Positions 1 to 8,413 of a stretch of DNA of 46,272 nucleotides are shown here, in pieces. Origin of the DNA: Rhodospirillaceae bacterium (GTDB lineage Bacteria; Pseudomonadota; Alphaproteobacteria; Puniceispirillales; Puniceispirillaceae); the NCBI GenBank assembly GCA_011522725.1, contig WTIL01000106.1, positions 1 to 46,272 of the forward strand. The letters run 5' to 3'. A program made the translations under genes and the position numbers. Each line of letters starts with the position of its first letter. The first letter of the stretch is position 1. The notes below the pieces were generated by a model. That model had not been told where the DNA came from. It worked only from the letters and a program-made list of their open reading frames with translations, and ran no database searches.

Positions 1-486
1 CGGGTGCATAATTTCTATGTGCCGGCAGGCGGCGATGTGCCCGACCGGGACGAAAATCCCAAATTCGGCCACAAGCTGGATTTCGTGGCGGAGATGACGG
101 CGCATTTCACCGCGAACCCGCCACAGGCTTCTATCCTTGTCGGCGACCTCAACATCGCTCCGCTTGCCGAGGATGTCTGGTCGACAAAGCAGCTGCAGAA
201 AGTCGTCAGCCACACCCCGGTCGAGCGCGAGGCGCTTCTCCGCCTGATCGACGAGGGCGGCTGGGAGGATGTCGTGCGCAGTCATTTCGGGCCTGAAGAG
301 GTGCTGTATTCCTGGTGGTCCTACCGCGCCCGCGACTGGGCGGCCAGCAACCGCGGCAGGCGGCTCGACCATGTCTGGACAAGCCCCGACCTGGCCGAGC
401 GTGTAAGCGCGGTGAGCATCGAAAGGGCGCTTCGCAGTGCCGAGAAACCCTCCGACCACGTGCCGACGGTGATCGAGCTGTCCTGA
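1..486 (+). CDS. xthA: Exodeoxyribonuclease III, 3' part (cut by window edge)
   Basis: C-terminal ~160 residues of an exonuclease III / AP endonuclease of the EEP (endonuclease/exonuclease/phosphatase) fold, which incises DNA at abasic sites and degrades 3' ends during base-excision repair. The reading frame is open to base 1, so the gene begins outside the window; the GTG at base 4 in the ORF track is internal. Visible family motifs are GDLNIAP (metal/catalytic Asn), the WSYRARDW stretch, GRRLDHVW near the substrate-binding end, and the closing SDHVPTV with the catalytic Asp-His pair. A full-length family member is about 260-270 residues, so roughly 40% is missing. A weak terminator-like hairpin follows the stop codon, so it is probably not transcribed strongly into dapF. 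Confidence 0.9.
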   Translation, partial: RVHNFYVPAGGDVPDRDENPKFGHKLDFVAEMTAHFTANPPQASILVGDLNIAPLAEDVWSTKQLQKVVSHTPVEREALLRLIDEGGWEDVVRSHFGPEEVLYSWWSYRARDWAASNRGRRLDHVWTSPDLAERVSAVSIERALRSAEKPSDHVPTVIELS

Positions 487-502
487 GATGCGCCGGCACG
501 GC

Positions 503-537
503 AAAGCCCTGCGCCTTCTTTTCATTTGCGGGCTTTT
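503..537 (+). terminator. Weak intrinsic terminator after xthA
   Basis: AAAGCCC-T-GC pairs with GCGGGCTTT across a 15-base loop, giving nine pairs with one bulged T, and the 3' arm runs into TTTT. It lies between the xthA stop and the dapF start, where a terminator would be expected. The U-run is short and the loop is large, so it may be only partly effective. Confidence 0.45.
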
Positions 538-554
538 GGCGTATTAGGCAGGCC

Positions 555-1418
555 ATGACGGATTTTCTGAAAATGCACGGCCTTGGAAATGATTTCATCA
601 TTTTCGACTGGCGCGACGGCGGACCCGCGACGGTGTCCGAGGCGGCGGCGCGCGCGCTTGCCGACCGCAGGACGGGGATCGGCTGTGACCAGATCCTTGT
701 GATCCGCCCGTCCGACCGTGCCGACATCCGCATGGATATCCTGAATCATGACGGCTCGCCTTCGGGGGCCTGCGGCAACGGCACGAGATGTGTGGCCGAC
801 CTCGTCATGGAGTCCGGCATGGGCCCCGGCACGGACCGCCCCCTGACAATCGAGACCGATGGCGCCGATCTCCGCGCCTGGCGGGCCGGCGCCGATATTT
901 CGGTCGATATGGGTCCCGTGGCGACCGGCTGGGCCGATGTGCCGCTGGCCCATGCGGCAGACACGCTTGCCGTGCCGCTCGGGATCGACGGGCTCGGCGA
1001 TGCCGTCTGCCACTCGCTTGGCAACCCGCATGCCGTCGTCTTTGTCGAAGATGCCGAGGCGGTGGATTTGCCGCGTCTCGGACCGCTTGCAGAGACATCA
1101 CCGCTGTTTCCCGACCGGGTGAATTTGTCGGTTGTCAGCCGCATGGATGACGGGTCGTTCCGCATGCGTGTCTGGGAGCGCGGCGTCGGCATCACAATGG
1201 CCTGCGGCAGCGGTGCCTGCGCTGTCGGTGTCGCGGTGGCGCGGCGCGGTCTCGCGGGCGATGCCAACCGCATCGTCATGGATGGCGGGGCGGTGACCAT
1301 CGACTGGGATCGCAAGACCACCCATGTGACCATGACCGGTCCGGTGGCTTATGTGTGCGAGGGCAGCCTGTCCGCCGGGCTTGCCGGACTTCTGGAGGCC
1401 GGTGATGTCAGGCCGTAA
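555..1418 (+). CDS. dapF: Diaminopimelate epimerase
   Basis: Interconverts LL- and meso-diaminopimelate without a cofactor, supplying meso-DAP for peptidoglycan and lysine. The protein is 287 residues, normal for the family. The two catalytic cysteines are visible: Cys73 in GACGNGTRC and Cys217 in ACGSGACAVG, at the same numbers as in the E. coli enzyme. The N-terminal KMHGLGNDF motif is intact and fixes the start at ATG 555; the ORF track extends 80 codons upstream into the xthA coding region with no family similarity. The 3' end overlaps mtaB by 14 bases, implying translational coupling. The pairing dapF-mtaB-ftsY is common in alphaproteobacteria. Confidence 0.96.
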   Translation: MTDFLKMHGLGNDFIIFDWRDGGPATVSEAAARALADRRTGIGCDQILVIRPSDRADIRMDILNHDGSPSGACGNGTRCVADLVMESGMGPGTDRPLTIETDGADLRAWRAGADISVDMGPVATGWADVPLAHAADTLAVPLGIDGLGDAVCHSLGNPHAVVFVEDAEAVDLPRLGPLAETSPLFPDRVNLSVVSRMDDGSFRMRVWERGVGITMACGSGACAVGVAVARRGLAGDANRIVMDGGAVTIDWDRKTTHVTMTGPVAYVCEGSLSAGLAGLLEAGDVRP

Positions 1419-2691
1419 CGCGCCGCGTGTCGAGACATTCGGCTGCCGGCTGAATATCTGGGAATCCGAGGTTGTTCGTGATCAGGCCTCCGGCGCCGGC
1501 TTGAACGACGCGATCATCTTCAATACCTGCGCTGTGACGGCCGAGGCCGAGCGCCAGGCCCGCCAGGCCATTCGCCGCGCGCGCCGCGAGAATCCCGATG
1601 CCCGGATCGTCGTTACCGGATGCGCCGCGCAGATCGCCCCCGACAATTGGGATGCCATGCCCGAGGTCGACCATGTGGTCGGCAATCACGACAAGCTGAC
1701 CGCGCCTGCCTGGCAGGCGCTTGCCAAGGGCGACGCGCCGGTGATTGTCAGCGACGTGATGCAGATACGCGAAACCGCGACCCATATGCTGGACGCCTTT
1801 TCCGGGCACACGCGCGGCTTTCTTCAGGTACAGCAGGGATGCGACCACCGCTGCACCTTCTGCATCATTCCCTATGGCCGCGGCAACAACCGGTCCGCCG
1901 GTCCGCGTCAGATCGTCGATGCGGCGGCACGCCTCGTCGATGGCGGCGTCGCCGAGATTGTGCTAACCGGGGTCGATATCACCTCCTGGGGAAGCGATCT
2001 GCCCGGGCGCCCGCGCCTTGGTGATCTGGTTGCCATGCTTCTTGCCGAGCTTCCGGGCCTGCGCCGCCTGCGGCTGTCGTCGATCGATCCGGCGGAGCCC
2101 GACGCGCGCCTCATGGATGTGCTGGCGCGCGAAGACCGGCTGATGCCGCATCTTCACCTGTCCGCGCAGCACGGCGACGATACCATCCTGAAGCGGATGA
2201 AGCGCCGGCATCTGGCGCGCGATCTCGTGCGGTTCTGCGACGAGGCGCGGCATCGCCGCCCGGATGTCGTGTTCGGGGCCGACCTGATCGCCGGGTTTCC
2301 GACCGAGGACGAGGCGGCGCATGATGCCACCCGCCGCATGATCGAGCGTGCCGGCCTGACCTATCTCCACGTCTTTCCCTATTCGCCGCGTGAAGGCACA
2401 CCGGCGGCACGGATGCCGCAGCTTGCCGGAAATCTGGTCAAGGCACGTGCGGATTCACTTCGGAAGCTCGGCCATGAGCGGCTGGAAAGGTTTCTTGGCA
2501 ATGCTGTGGGAAGCCGTGACCAGATGCTGGTCGAATCCGGAAATACCGGTCACGGCCGGAATTATGCCAAGATGAAGCTCGAGGGTGATTTCCTTGAGCC
2601 GGGGACGCTTGTCGATGTGACGGTCACCGGTCATGAGGGAGCGGTTCTGACGGTGGTCGCAGAGGACAGGGTGAGTGGAGATCGGGCATGA
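1405..2691 (+). CDS. mtaB: tRNA t6A37 methylthiotransferase MtaB
   Basis: Radical-SAM methylthiotransferase expected to convert N6-threonylcarbamoyladenosine to its 2-methylthio form at position 37 of ANN-decoding tRNAs. The 428-residue product shows the three N-terminal cysteines for the auxiliary [4Fe-4S] cluster (TFGC Cys14, NTC Cys42, TGC Cys73), the radical-SAM signature CDHRCTFC (Cys146, 150, 153) and a C-terminal TRAM-like stretch after about residue 365. MtaB rather than MiaB or RimO is chosen from the NTCAVTAEAE and IIPYGRGNNRS sequences. Start ATG 1405 lies inside dapF and gives the family-typical beginning; the stop codon overlaps the ftsY start as ATGA. Confidence 0.92.
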   Translation: MSGRNAPRVETFGCRLNIWESEVVRDQASGAGLNDAIIFNTCAVTAEAERQARQAIRRARRENPDARIVVTGCAAQIAPDNWDAMPEVDHVVGNHDKLTAPAWQALAKGDAPVIVSDVMQIRETATHMLDAFSGHTRGFLQVQQGCDHRCTFCIIPYGRGNNRSAGPRQIVDAAARLVDGGVAEIVLTGVDITSWGSDLPGRPRLGDLVAMLLAELPGLRRLRLSSIDPAEPDARLMDVLAREDRLMPHLHLSAQHGDDTILKRMKRRHLARDLVRFCDEARHRRPDVVFGADLIAGFPTEDEAAHDATRRMIERAGLTYLHVFPYSPREGTPAARMPQLAGNLVKARADSLRKLGHERLERFLGNAVGSRDQMLVESGNTGHGRNYAKMKLEGDFLEPGTLVDVTVTGHEGAVLTVVAEDRVSGDRA

Positions 2692-3614
2692 GCTGGCTGA
2701 AGAAACTGACATCCGGCCTCAGCAAGACAAGCGCCAAGGTGACGGCGTCGCTGTCCTCGCTTCTGGGGCGTCCGGCCATCGACGCGGCCTCGATCGAGGA
2801 GGTCGAGGACGCGCTGATCGCGGCCGACCTCGGAACCAGGGTGGCGGCACGTCTTGCCGAAGGCGTGCGCCGCCACAAGTTCGATGGTGAAGTGACCGCG
2901 CCGGCCCTCGCGGCCGCGCTTGCCGACGGCATCACCGAAATTCTGGACCCGGTCGCGATGCCGCTGGACATCGATCCGGCGAAGCGCCCGCATGTCGTGC
3001 TTCTGGTCGGCGTCAACGGATCGGGCAAGACGACGACCGCGGGCAAGCTGGCACAGCAATGGCGCCAGCAGGGCAAGAGCGTGATGCTGGCCGCCGGTGA
3101 CACGTTCCGTGCCGCCGCCATCGAGCAGCTTCTTGTCTGGGGCGAGCGCACCGGCACCGAGGTTGTGGCCGGCGACCAGGGCGGCGATGCGGCCGCGCTG
3201 GCCTATCAGGCGATGGAAAAGGCGAGCGCGCAGGGCACGGACGTGCTGATCATCGATACCGCCGGCCGGCTGCAGAATCGCAGCGAGTTGATGGACGAGC
3301 TTGCCAAGATTGTCCGTGTGATCCGCAAGCTCGACGACAGCGCGCCGCATGATTCGGTAATTGTTCTCGACGGCACGGTCGGTCAGAACGCGATTTCACA
3401 GGTCAGCGCCTTCAAGGAGGTCGCCGATGTCAGCGGGTTGATCGTGACAAAGCTCGACGGGTCGGCCAAGGGCGGTGTCGTGATTACGCTGGCCGACACC
3501 TTCGGCCTTCCTGTGCATGCCGTTGGCGTGGGTGAAGGGGCCGACGATCTCCAGCCGTTCGAAGCACGTGATTTCGCCAACGCCCTTGCAGGTGTTCCGG
3601 ACACCAGCGCCTGA
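2688..3614 (+). CDS. ftsY: Signal recognition particle receptor FtsY
   Basis: Membrane-associated GTPase that docks the SRP-ribosome complex at the Sec translocon. The 308-residue protein has a helical N domain (about 1-95) and a G domain with P-loop GVNGSGKTTTAGK (108-120), DTAGRLQNRSEL and TKLDGSAKGG. The long acidic A domain of E. coli FtsY is absent; the protein starts with MSWLKKLTSGLSK, a short amphipathic lead that could contact lipid. It overlaps mtaB by four bases. The partner Ffh is encoded about 1 kb downstream. FtsY rather than Ffh is clear from the missing M domain and the short C-terminus ending just after GVGEGADDLQPF. Confidence 0.96.
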   Translation: MSWLKKLTSGLSKTSAKVTASLSSLLGRPAIDAASIEEVEDALIAADLGTRVAARLAEGVRRHKFDGEVTAPALAAALADGITEILDPVAMPLDIDPAKRPHVVLLVGVNGSGKTTTAGKLAQQWRQQGKSVMLAAGDTFRAAAIEQLLVWGERTGTEVVAGDQGGDAAALAYQAMEKASAQGTDVLIIDTAGRLQNRSELMDELAKIVRVIRKLDDSAPHDSVIVLDGTVGQNAISQVSAFKEVADVSGLIVTKLDGSAKGGVVITLADTFGLPVHAVGVGEGADDLQPFEARDFANALAGVPDTSA

Positions 3615-3635
3615 GCCGGGGTGCCTGCGGCAGCG

Positions 3636-4418
3636 CTAGCCGAAGGGTCGGCTGCTGCGTCCGGTCAGCCAGTAGACGAACGAGCCCACATATTCGTGAA
3701 GTGAGATGCCGACGGATTTGAACCCGGTCGGCAGGTCGAACAGCCCGTTGCCCTCGGCTGTGGTTTGGTAATCTGCGGGATAGGCGATGAGGCCGTCCCA
3801 GCCGGCGGCTTCGAACGCCCCCATGGCGCGCGGCATGTGGGATGCCGATGTCACGAGCACCCAGCGCGACCCGGGTTGTGGCACCGCGACTTCAAGCGTA
3901 TTGACCGCGTTCTCCCAAGTGTTGCGGCTCGTCAGCTCAAAGGTGATGCCGCGCTTTTCAATGCCAAGTTCCACGAGAAGGCGCCGGGTGATTTCGGCCT
4001 CGTTCCAGCCCTTCGGTTTCAACTGGCCGCTGAACCCGGAAAAGACAAGCAGGCTGCCCGGGTGCTGGCGATGCAGCATCAGGCCTTTTGTCAGCCGGTC
4101 GGCTGCACCGTTCTGTTGCGCCTGGTTGCGGGAAGCAGAGACTTCGCCTGACCCGGTGTGGCCGCCCAGCACGATGATGCCGTCCACCGGCTGGTCGATC
4201 ACCGGAACAGGGTAGCTGTTTTCCAGCCCGCGAAGCGGCCATGTCGACACCGGCAGCACGCCGTAGGACAGCGGCAGCAGCACGGCAAGCCAGATGAAGA
4301 TGCGCATGGCCCGCCGTTTTCGCATCAACCTCATTACCAATGCCGCCAGCAGCAGGATGTAGGGATGTGCCAGCGGCTGCAGCAGGACGGCCAGAACTTT
4401 CGAGGCAACGAAAAACAT
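3636..4418 (-). CDS. YdcF-like DUF218 membrane protein
   Basis: Inner-membrane protein of the DUF218/YdcF (SanA/ElyC-like) family; the exact reaction is unknown, though family members have been linked to envelope and peptidoglycan precursor metabolism. About 260 residues: two N-terminal hydrophobic segments (VLAVLLQPLAHPYILLLAAL and IFIWLAVLLPLSYGVLPV) are separated by a basic RLMRKRRAMR loop. The DUF218 domain follows, with GIIVLGGHTG, FSGFSG, SRNTWENA and VTSASHMPRAMGAFEAAG. Start ATG 4418 puts the first membrane helix at the N-terminus; the ORF track adds 17 residues from an upstream ATG with no better ribosome site, so the start is uncertain. It converges on ftsY and diverges from ffh, interrupting the two SRP GTPase genes. 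Confidence 0.82.
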   Translation of the reverse strand: MFFVASKVLAVLLQPLAHPYILLLAALVMRLMRKRRAMRIFIWLAVLLPLSYGVLPVSTWPLRGLENSYPVPVIDQPVDGIIVLGGHTGSGEVSASRNQAQQNGAADRLTKGLMLHRQHPGSLLVFSGFSGQLKPKGWNEAEITRRLLVELGIEKRGITFELTSRNTWENAVNTLEVAVPQPGSRWVLVTSASHMPRAMGAFEAAGWDGLIAYPADYQTTAEGNGLFDLPTGFKSVGISLHEYVGSFVYWLTGRSSRPFG

Positions 4419-4596
4419 TCCCCATTCTTGACAAGCAGCGCGAAAAAGCGCAACACACACGCACATCACGCCATCACCGGCTGCCAGACCTTAACGGGTT
4501 CCATCCGTCCTTGAAGTATTCGAGCACGGGTGCCAAATGCGTTTGTGGCGCGCGTGATACCGCAATGTGACAGGCAACGGGAGTGCCGGAGGCACC

Positions 4597-6132
4597 ATGT
4601 TCGACAGTCTGAAGGACAAGCTGCAGGACGTTTTCAGCGCCCTTGGCAAGCGCGGGGCGCTCCGGGAATCGGACGTCGATGCCGCGCTTCGCGAGGTGCG
4701 GCTGGCATTGCTTGACGCCGATGTCGCGCTTCCTGTCGTCAAGAGCTTTGTCGCCAATGTCCGTGAAAAGGCTGTCGGCTCGGACGTTCTGAAGTCGGTT
4801 CGCCCCGACCAGCAGGTCATCAAGATCGTCAATGACGCGCTGACCGAGGTTCTGGGAAGCGAGCCCGCGCCGCTGAATATCGCTGTGAACCCGCCCGCGG
4901 TCATCCTGATGGCCGGCCTTCAGGGCTCGGGCAAGACCACCACCGCCGGCAAGCTGGCACTGCGCCTGCGCACGCGCGAGCGCAAGAAGGTCATGCTGGC
5001 CTCGCTTGACGTGACCCGCCCGGCCGCGCGCGAACAGCTTCGCATTCTCGGCGAACAGGCCGAGGTCGGCGTCCTGCCGGAAGCCGACCGCGAATCACCT
5101 GCGCAGATCGCCAAGCGTGCCCTGCAGGCAGCCAAGCTCCAGGGGTTCGACGTCCTGATCCTCGATACCGCCGGCCGGGTCACCATTGATGAAGGGCTGA
5201 TGGCCGAGCTTCGCGAGGTGAAGGCGCTGACCAATCCGCACGAGGTACTGCTGGTCGCCGACGCGATGACCGGTCAGGACGCCGTGACCACGGCGACCGC
5301 CTTCAACGAGGCTGTCGACATCACCGGCATCGTGCTGACGCGCCTTGACGGTGATGCGCGTGGCGGTGCCGCGCTGTCGATGCGCGAGATCACCGGCTGC
5401 CCGATCAAGCTGGTCGGTGTCGGCGAAAAGCAGGACGCGCTGGAGGAATTCGATCCGGCGCGGATGGCCGGACGTATCCTCGATATGGGCGATGTCGTCG
5501 CCCTTGTCGAAAAGGCGGCGGAGAATATCGAGCAGGAGGAAGCCGAGCGCCTTGCCAAGCGCATGGCAAAGGGTCAGTTCGACATGAACGACTTCCTCTC
5601 GCAGCTTCGCCAGCTTCAGAAGATGGGCGGACTCGGCGGCATCATGGGCATGCTCCCCGGGCTCGGAAAGATGCAGAAGCAGATCGCCGCAGCCGGCATC
5701 GATGATTCGATGATCCGACGGCAGGAGGCGATCATCCTGTCGATGACCAAGAAGGAACGAAGCTCTGTCGGGCTGTTGAACGCGTCGCGCCGCAAGCGCA
5801 TCGCGGCGGGGTCCGGCACATCGGTCCAGGAGGTCAACCGCGTCGTCAAGCAGTACCAGGAAATGGCCAAGATGATGAAGAAGCTTGGCGGCAAGTCCGG
5901 CGCGTCGATGATGAAGGCGCTGATGGGCGGCGGCATGGGCGGAATGCCCGGTGGCATGCCCGGTGGTATGCCGGGCGGCGCGCCAGGAGGAACTTCGGGT
6001 GGTGGCATGCCGGGACTTGGCGGTCTCGGCGGCGGCCTTCCGGGAAATTTGCCGGGTGGCAAGGGCGGTTTGCCCGGGCTTCCCGGCGGTCTGCCGGGGC
6101 TTGGTGGCAAGCCTTCCGGCAAGAAGAAATAG
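4597..6132 (+). CDS. ffh: Signal recognition particle protein Ffh
   Basis: SRP54 GTPase that binds signal peptides and 4.5S RNA and delivers ribosomes to FtsY. The 511-residue product has the N domain (1-95), G domain with P-loop GLQGSGKT (107-114), DTAGRVTIDEGL, TRLDGDARGG, and a methionine-rich M domain starting near MAKGQFDMNDFLSQL with LGGIMGMLPGLGKM as the finger-loop region. The C-terminal 69 residues (443-511) are a Gly/Met/Pro/Leu-rich tail built from MPGG-type units and ending in KPSGKKK, longer than usual (E. coli Ffh is 453 residues). ATG 4597 matches the conserved MFDSLKDKLQ beginning; the ORF track start ten codons earlier is not needed. rpsP follows after 39 bases. Confidence 0.96.
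   Translation: MFDSLKDKLQDVFSALGKRGALRESDVDAALREVRLALLDADVALPVVKSFVANVREKAVGSDVLKSVRPDQQVIKIVNDALTEVLGSEPAPLNIAVNPPAVILMAGLQGSGKTTTAGKLALRLRTRERKKVMLASLDVTRPAAREQLRILGEQAEVGVLPEADRESPAQIAKRALQAAKLQGFDVLILDTAGRVTIDEGLMAELREVKALTNPHEVLLVADAMTGQDAVTTATAFNEAVDITGIVLTRLDGDARGGAALSMREITGCPIKLVGVGEKQDALEEFDPARMAGRILDMGDVVALVEKAAENIEQEEAERLAKRMAKGQFDMNDFLSQLRQLQKMGGLGGIMGMLPGLGKMQKQIAAAGIDDSMIRRQEAIILSMTKKERSSVGLLNASRRKRIAAGSGTSVQEVNRVVKQYQEMAKMMKKLGGKSGASMMKALMGGGMGGMPGGMPGGMPGGAPGGTSGGGMPGLGGLGGGLPGNLPGGKGGLPGLPGGLPGLGGKPSGKKK
5944..5991 (+). repeat. 12-bp coding repeat (MPGG units) in ffh
   Basis: Four consecutive 12-base units encode MPGG, MPGG, MPGG and APGG: atgcccggtggc, atgcccggtggt, atgccgggcggc and a diverged fourth. 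The first two differ by one base, consistent with recent slippage or duplication. Looser GG(L/M)PG copies continue to the end of the gene. Confidence 0.85.
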
Positions 6133-6171
6133 TCAAAACAGCCATAACTCTTTTCGAAAGGACGAATATTC

Positions 6172-6711
6172 ATGGCTCTCAAGATCAGACTTGCCCGCGG
6201 CGGCGCCAAGAAGCGCCCGTTTTACCGTATCGTTGTTGCCGAGGCGTCCGCCCCGCGTGACGGCCGTTATGTCGAGCGGGTCGGCACCTACAACCCGATG
6301 GTGCCGAAAGACCACGACCAGCGCCTGACGCTGAAAGCCGAGCGCATCACCTACTGGCTCGGCCAGGGCGCGCAGCCGACCGAGCGTGTGCAGAAGATGC
6401 TGGCCGGTGCCGGCCTTGCCGAAGCTCCGGTAATTCGCGAGCAGCCAAAGAAGTCGGCACCTGGCAGGAAGCGCGCCGAGCGCGAGGCCGAGGAAGCCGC
6501 GGCCGCAGCGGATGCAGCTGAAGCCGCCGCCGCCGAAGAGGCTGCCGCTGCTGAAGCGCCAGCCGAGGAAGCGCCAGCCGAGGAAGCTGCTGCTGAAGAG
6601 GCGCCTGCTGAGGAGGCCCCTGCGGAGGAGGCCCCGGCCGAAGAGGCGGCAGCCGAAGAAGCTCCGGCTGAGGAAGCTCCGGCTGAAGAGGGCTCTTCCG
6701 AGGAGTCATGA
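6172..6711 (+). CDS. rpsP: 30S ribosomal protein bS16 with long acidic tail
   Basis: Small-subunit protein needed for 30S assembly. Residues 1 to about 82 are the conserved bS16 core ([45 protein letters not shown]). A short basic linker ([13 protein letters not shown], about 93-105) leads into an Ala/Glu tail running to residue 179, made largely of nine APAEE-type pentads. Ordinary bS16 is about 80-110 residues, so the tail roughly doubles the protein. SD-like GAAAGGA lies upstream of ATG 6172. The stop overlaps rimM as ATGA, the usual rpsP-rimM-trmD-rplS operon order. The core is certain; the role of the tail is unknown. Confidence 0.96.
   Translation: MALKIRLARGGAKKRPFYRIVVAEASAPRDGRYVERVGTYNPMVPKDHDQRLTLKAERITYWLGQGAQPTERVQKMLAGAGLAEAPVIREQPKKSAPGRKRAEREAEEAAAAADAAEAAAAEEAAAAEAPAEEAPAEEAAAEEAPAEEAPAEEAPAEEAAAEEAPAEEAPAEEGSSEES
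6556..6690 (+). repeat. Nine 15-bp units encoding [10 protein letters not shown] in rpsP
   Basis: Nine in-frame 15-base units lie end to end. The first two are identical (gcgccagccgaggaa); units 3 and 7 encode AAAEE and the rest APAEE, with synonymous differences such as gcc/gcg/gct and gag/gaa. Conservation of the peptide despite codon drift suggests selection on the protein. Confidence 0.9.
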
Positions 6712-7256
6712 CCACGGACCGGCTCGCCATCGGGGCGGTTGCCGGTGCCCATGGGGTGAGGGGCCAGTTCAAGGTCAAGCCCTTCACCGAGGCACCGCGT
6801 GATATCGCCTCCTATGGTCCGGTTCTGGCCGGTGACCGGCAGCTGACCCTTGTTGTGAAGGGCGTGGCCTCGAACGGGATGGTCATTGTTGCGGCGGCGG
6901 AAATCACCGACCGCGACGCCGCCCAGGCGCTTCGCGGCACCGAACTGACGGTGGCGCGCGGCAGCCTTCCGGCACCGGAGGGCGACGAGGTCTACCATGC
7001 CGACCTGATCGGGCTTGCCGCCGAGACACCGGATGGCGCCCTGCTTGGCAGGCTGGTGGCGCTGCATGATTTTGGTGCCGGTGAAATTGCCGAGGTGAAA
7101 CCTGAAAAGGGACCCTCGGTGATGTTGCCCTTCGGTCCGGACTATGTTCCGCAGATTGACCTGGAGGGCGGGCGTGTCGTGATTGCGCCGCCCGACGGGT
7201 TGCTGGAGATGGCGGCGGCGGCCGGTTCGCCGCCGGAGGACGGGAGAGATGGCTGA
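6708..7256 (+). CDS. rimM: 16S rRNA processing protein RimM
   Basis: Assembly factor for the 30S head that associates with uS19. The 182-residue protein has the N-terminal RimM barrel beginning [20 protein letters not shown] and a C-terminal PRC-barrel region ending [30 protein letters not shown], both typical. ATG 6708 overlaps the rpsP stop by four bases, and the 3' end overlaps trmD by eight, so the three genes should be translationally coupled. A short Ala/Gly/Pro-rich end follows the PRC domain. Confidence 0.95.
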   Translation: MTTDRLAIGAVAGAHGVRGQFKVKPFTEAPRDIASYGPVLAGDRQLTLVVKGVASNGMVIVAAAEITDRDAAQALRGTELTVARGSLPAPEGDEVYHADLIGLAAETPDGALLGRLVALHDFGAGEIAEVKPEKGPSVMLPFGPDYVPQIDLEGGRVVIAPPDGLLEMAAAAGSPPEDGRDG

Positions 7257-7974
7257 GGCAGGCTGGCAGGCCACGGTTCTGACGCTGTTCCCGGAGATGT
7301 TTCCGGGACCGCTTGGGGCATCGCTTGCCGGGAAATCCCTGAAGGAGGGCATCTGGTCGCTGAAAACGCTGGACATTCGGCAGTTTGCGCGCGATAAGCA
7401 CCGGACTGTCGACGATGTGCCTCTCGGGGGCGGCGTCGGCATGGTGCTGAAGCCCGATGTCGTGGCGGCGGCACTGGACGAGGTCAGCGCAGCTCCCGGC
7501 CCCAGAATCTACCTGACCCCGCGGGGTCGGCCACTGGACCAGCCGCTGGCGCGGCAACTTGCCGAAGGCGATGGTGCGGTATTTCTGTGTGGGCGCTATG
7601 AGGGTGTCGACCAGCGCGTGATCGACGCGGCGCAGATGCTGGAAGTCAGCATCGGGGACTACATTCTGTCGGGCGGCGAAATGGCGGCACTGACGGTACT
7701 GGATGCGGTGGTCAGGCTTTTGCCGGGCGTGATCGGCAAGGAAGAAAGCCACCGCGAGGAAAGTTTCGAGACCGGGTTGCTGGAGCCTTCGCTCTACACC
7801 CACCCGCGGAACTGGAACGGAATCGAGGCGCCGGAAATTCTGGCGTCGGGCCACCACCAGAAGATCGCCGAATGGCGTCTGGAGGAGGCGAAGAAGGAGA
7901 CGCGGACGCGTCGACCGGATTTGTGGCAGAGGTACCTGCAAGGGCAGGGACCGGACAACAAGGCGAAGGAATAG
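7249..7974 (+). CDS. trmD: tRNA (guanine-37-N1)-methyltransferase
   Basis: SPOUT-class enzyme that places m1G at position 37 of tRNAs reading CNN codons, preventing +1 frameshifting. The 241-residue product contains the trefoil-knot SAM-binding signatures [12 protein letters not shown] and [11 protein letters not shown], plus [12 protein letters not shown] and the C-terminal [11 protein letters not shown] motif. ATG 7249, with gggaga in front, gives the expected [13 protein letters not shown] beginning; the longer ORF-track version reads arginine-rich out-of-frame rimM sequence. Overlaps rimM by eight bases; rplS begins four bases after the stop. Confidence 0.96.
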   Translation: MAEAGWQATVLTLFPEMFPGPLGASLAGKSLKEGIWSLKTLDIRQFARDKHRTVDDVPLGGGVGMVLKPDVVAAALDEVSAAPGPRIYLTPRGRPLDQPLARQLAEGDGAVFLCGRYEGVDQRVIDAAQMLEVSIGDYILSGGEMAALTVLDAVVRLLPGVIGKEESHREESFETGLLEPSLYTHPRNWNGIEAPEILASGHHQKIAEWRLEEAKKETRTRRPDLWQRYLQGQGPDNKAKE

Positions 7975-7978
7975 GGCG

Positions 7979-8359
7979 ATGAACATCGTTGACCGCATTG
8001 GCAAGAAGCAAATGGAAAAGGCGCTGGCGCAGCGCGCCATGCCGGAATTCGGCGCAGGCGACACGCTGCGTGTCGACGTGAAGGTTGTCGAAGGTTCGCG
8101 TGAGCGGATCCAGGCATTCGAGGGCGTCTGCATCGCCCGCAAGAATGACGGTGTGAACTCATCCTTCACCGTCCGCAAGCTGTCCTACGGCGAGGGCGTC
8201 GAGCGGGTTTTCCCGCTTTACGGTCCGCAGGTTGCCGGCGTCACCGTGGTGCGCCGTGGCCGTGTCCGCCGGGCAAAGCTATACTATCTGCGTGGCCGGA
8301 CCGGCAAGGCCGCCCGCATTGCCGAAAAAACAACAAACCGCGAGGCGTCTTCCTCCTGA
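7979..8359 (+). CDS. rplS: 50S ribosomal protein bL19
   Basis: Large-subunit protein at the 30S-50S interface. The 126-residue product carries the family-defining [43 protein letters not shown] and [18 protein letters not shown] sequences. It closes the rpsP-rimM-trmD-rplS operon, only four bases after trmD, and is about ten residues longer than the E. coli protein because of a short [11 protein letters not shown] end. A gap of 54 bases with a GC-rich inverted repeat separates it from leuC. Confidence 0.96.
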   Translation: MNIVDRIGKKQMEKALAQRAMPEFGAGDTLRVDVKVVEGSRERIQAFEGVCIARKNDGVNSSFTVRKLSYGEGVERVFPLYGPQVAGVTVVRRGRVRRAKLYYLRGRTGKAARIAEKTTNREASSS

Positions 8360-8360
8360 C

Positions 8361-8398
8361 GGCTGTGACCGGCAAGGAAGATCCCCTCGCCGGCAGCC
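8361..8398 (+). other. GC-rich inverted repeat in rplS-leuC spacer
   Basis: GGCTG-TGA-CCGG and CCGG-CAGCC can form a nine-pair stem with a three-base bulge and a 17-base loop. There is no U-run after it, so it is not a canonical terminator. It may be an mRNA stability or processing element at the ribosomal/leucine boundary, or chance in GC-rich DNA. Confidence 0.3.
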
Positions 8399-8413
8399 CT
8401 AACGGAGGAATAC

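Noticed and set aside
6351-7442. Ser/Ala repeat protein (SSAGA units) on the minus strand
   Set aside because: This is the reverse-strand reading of the rpsP APAEE repeat; bS16, RimM and TrmD on the plus strand explain the region.
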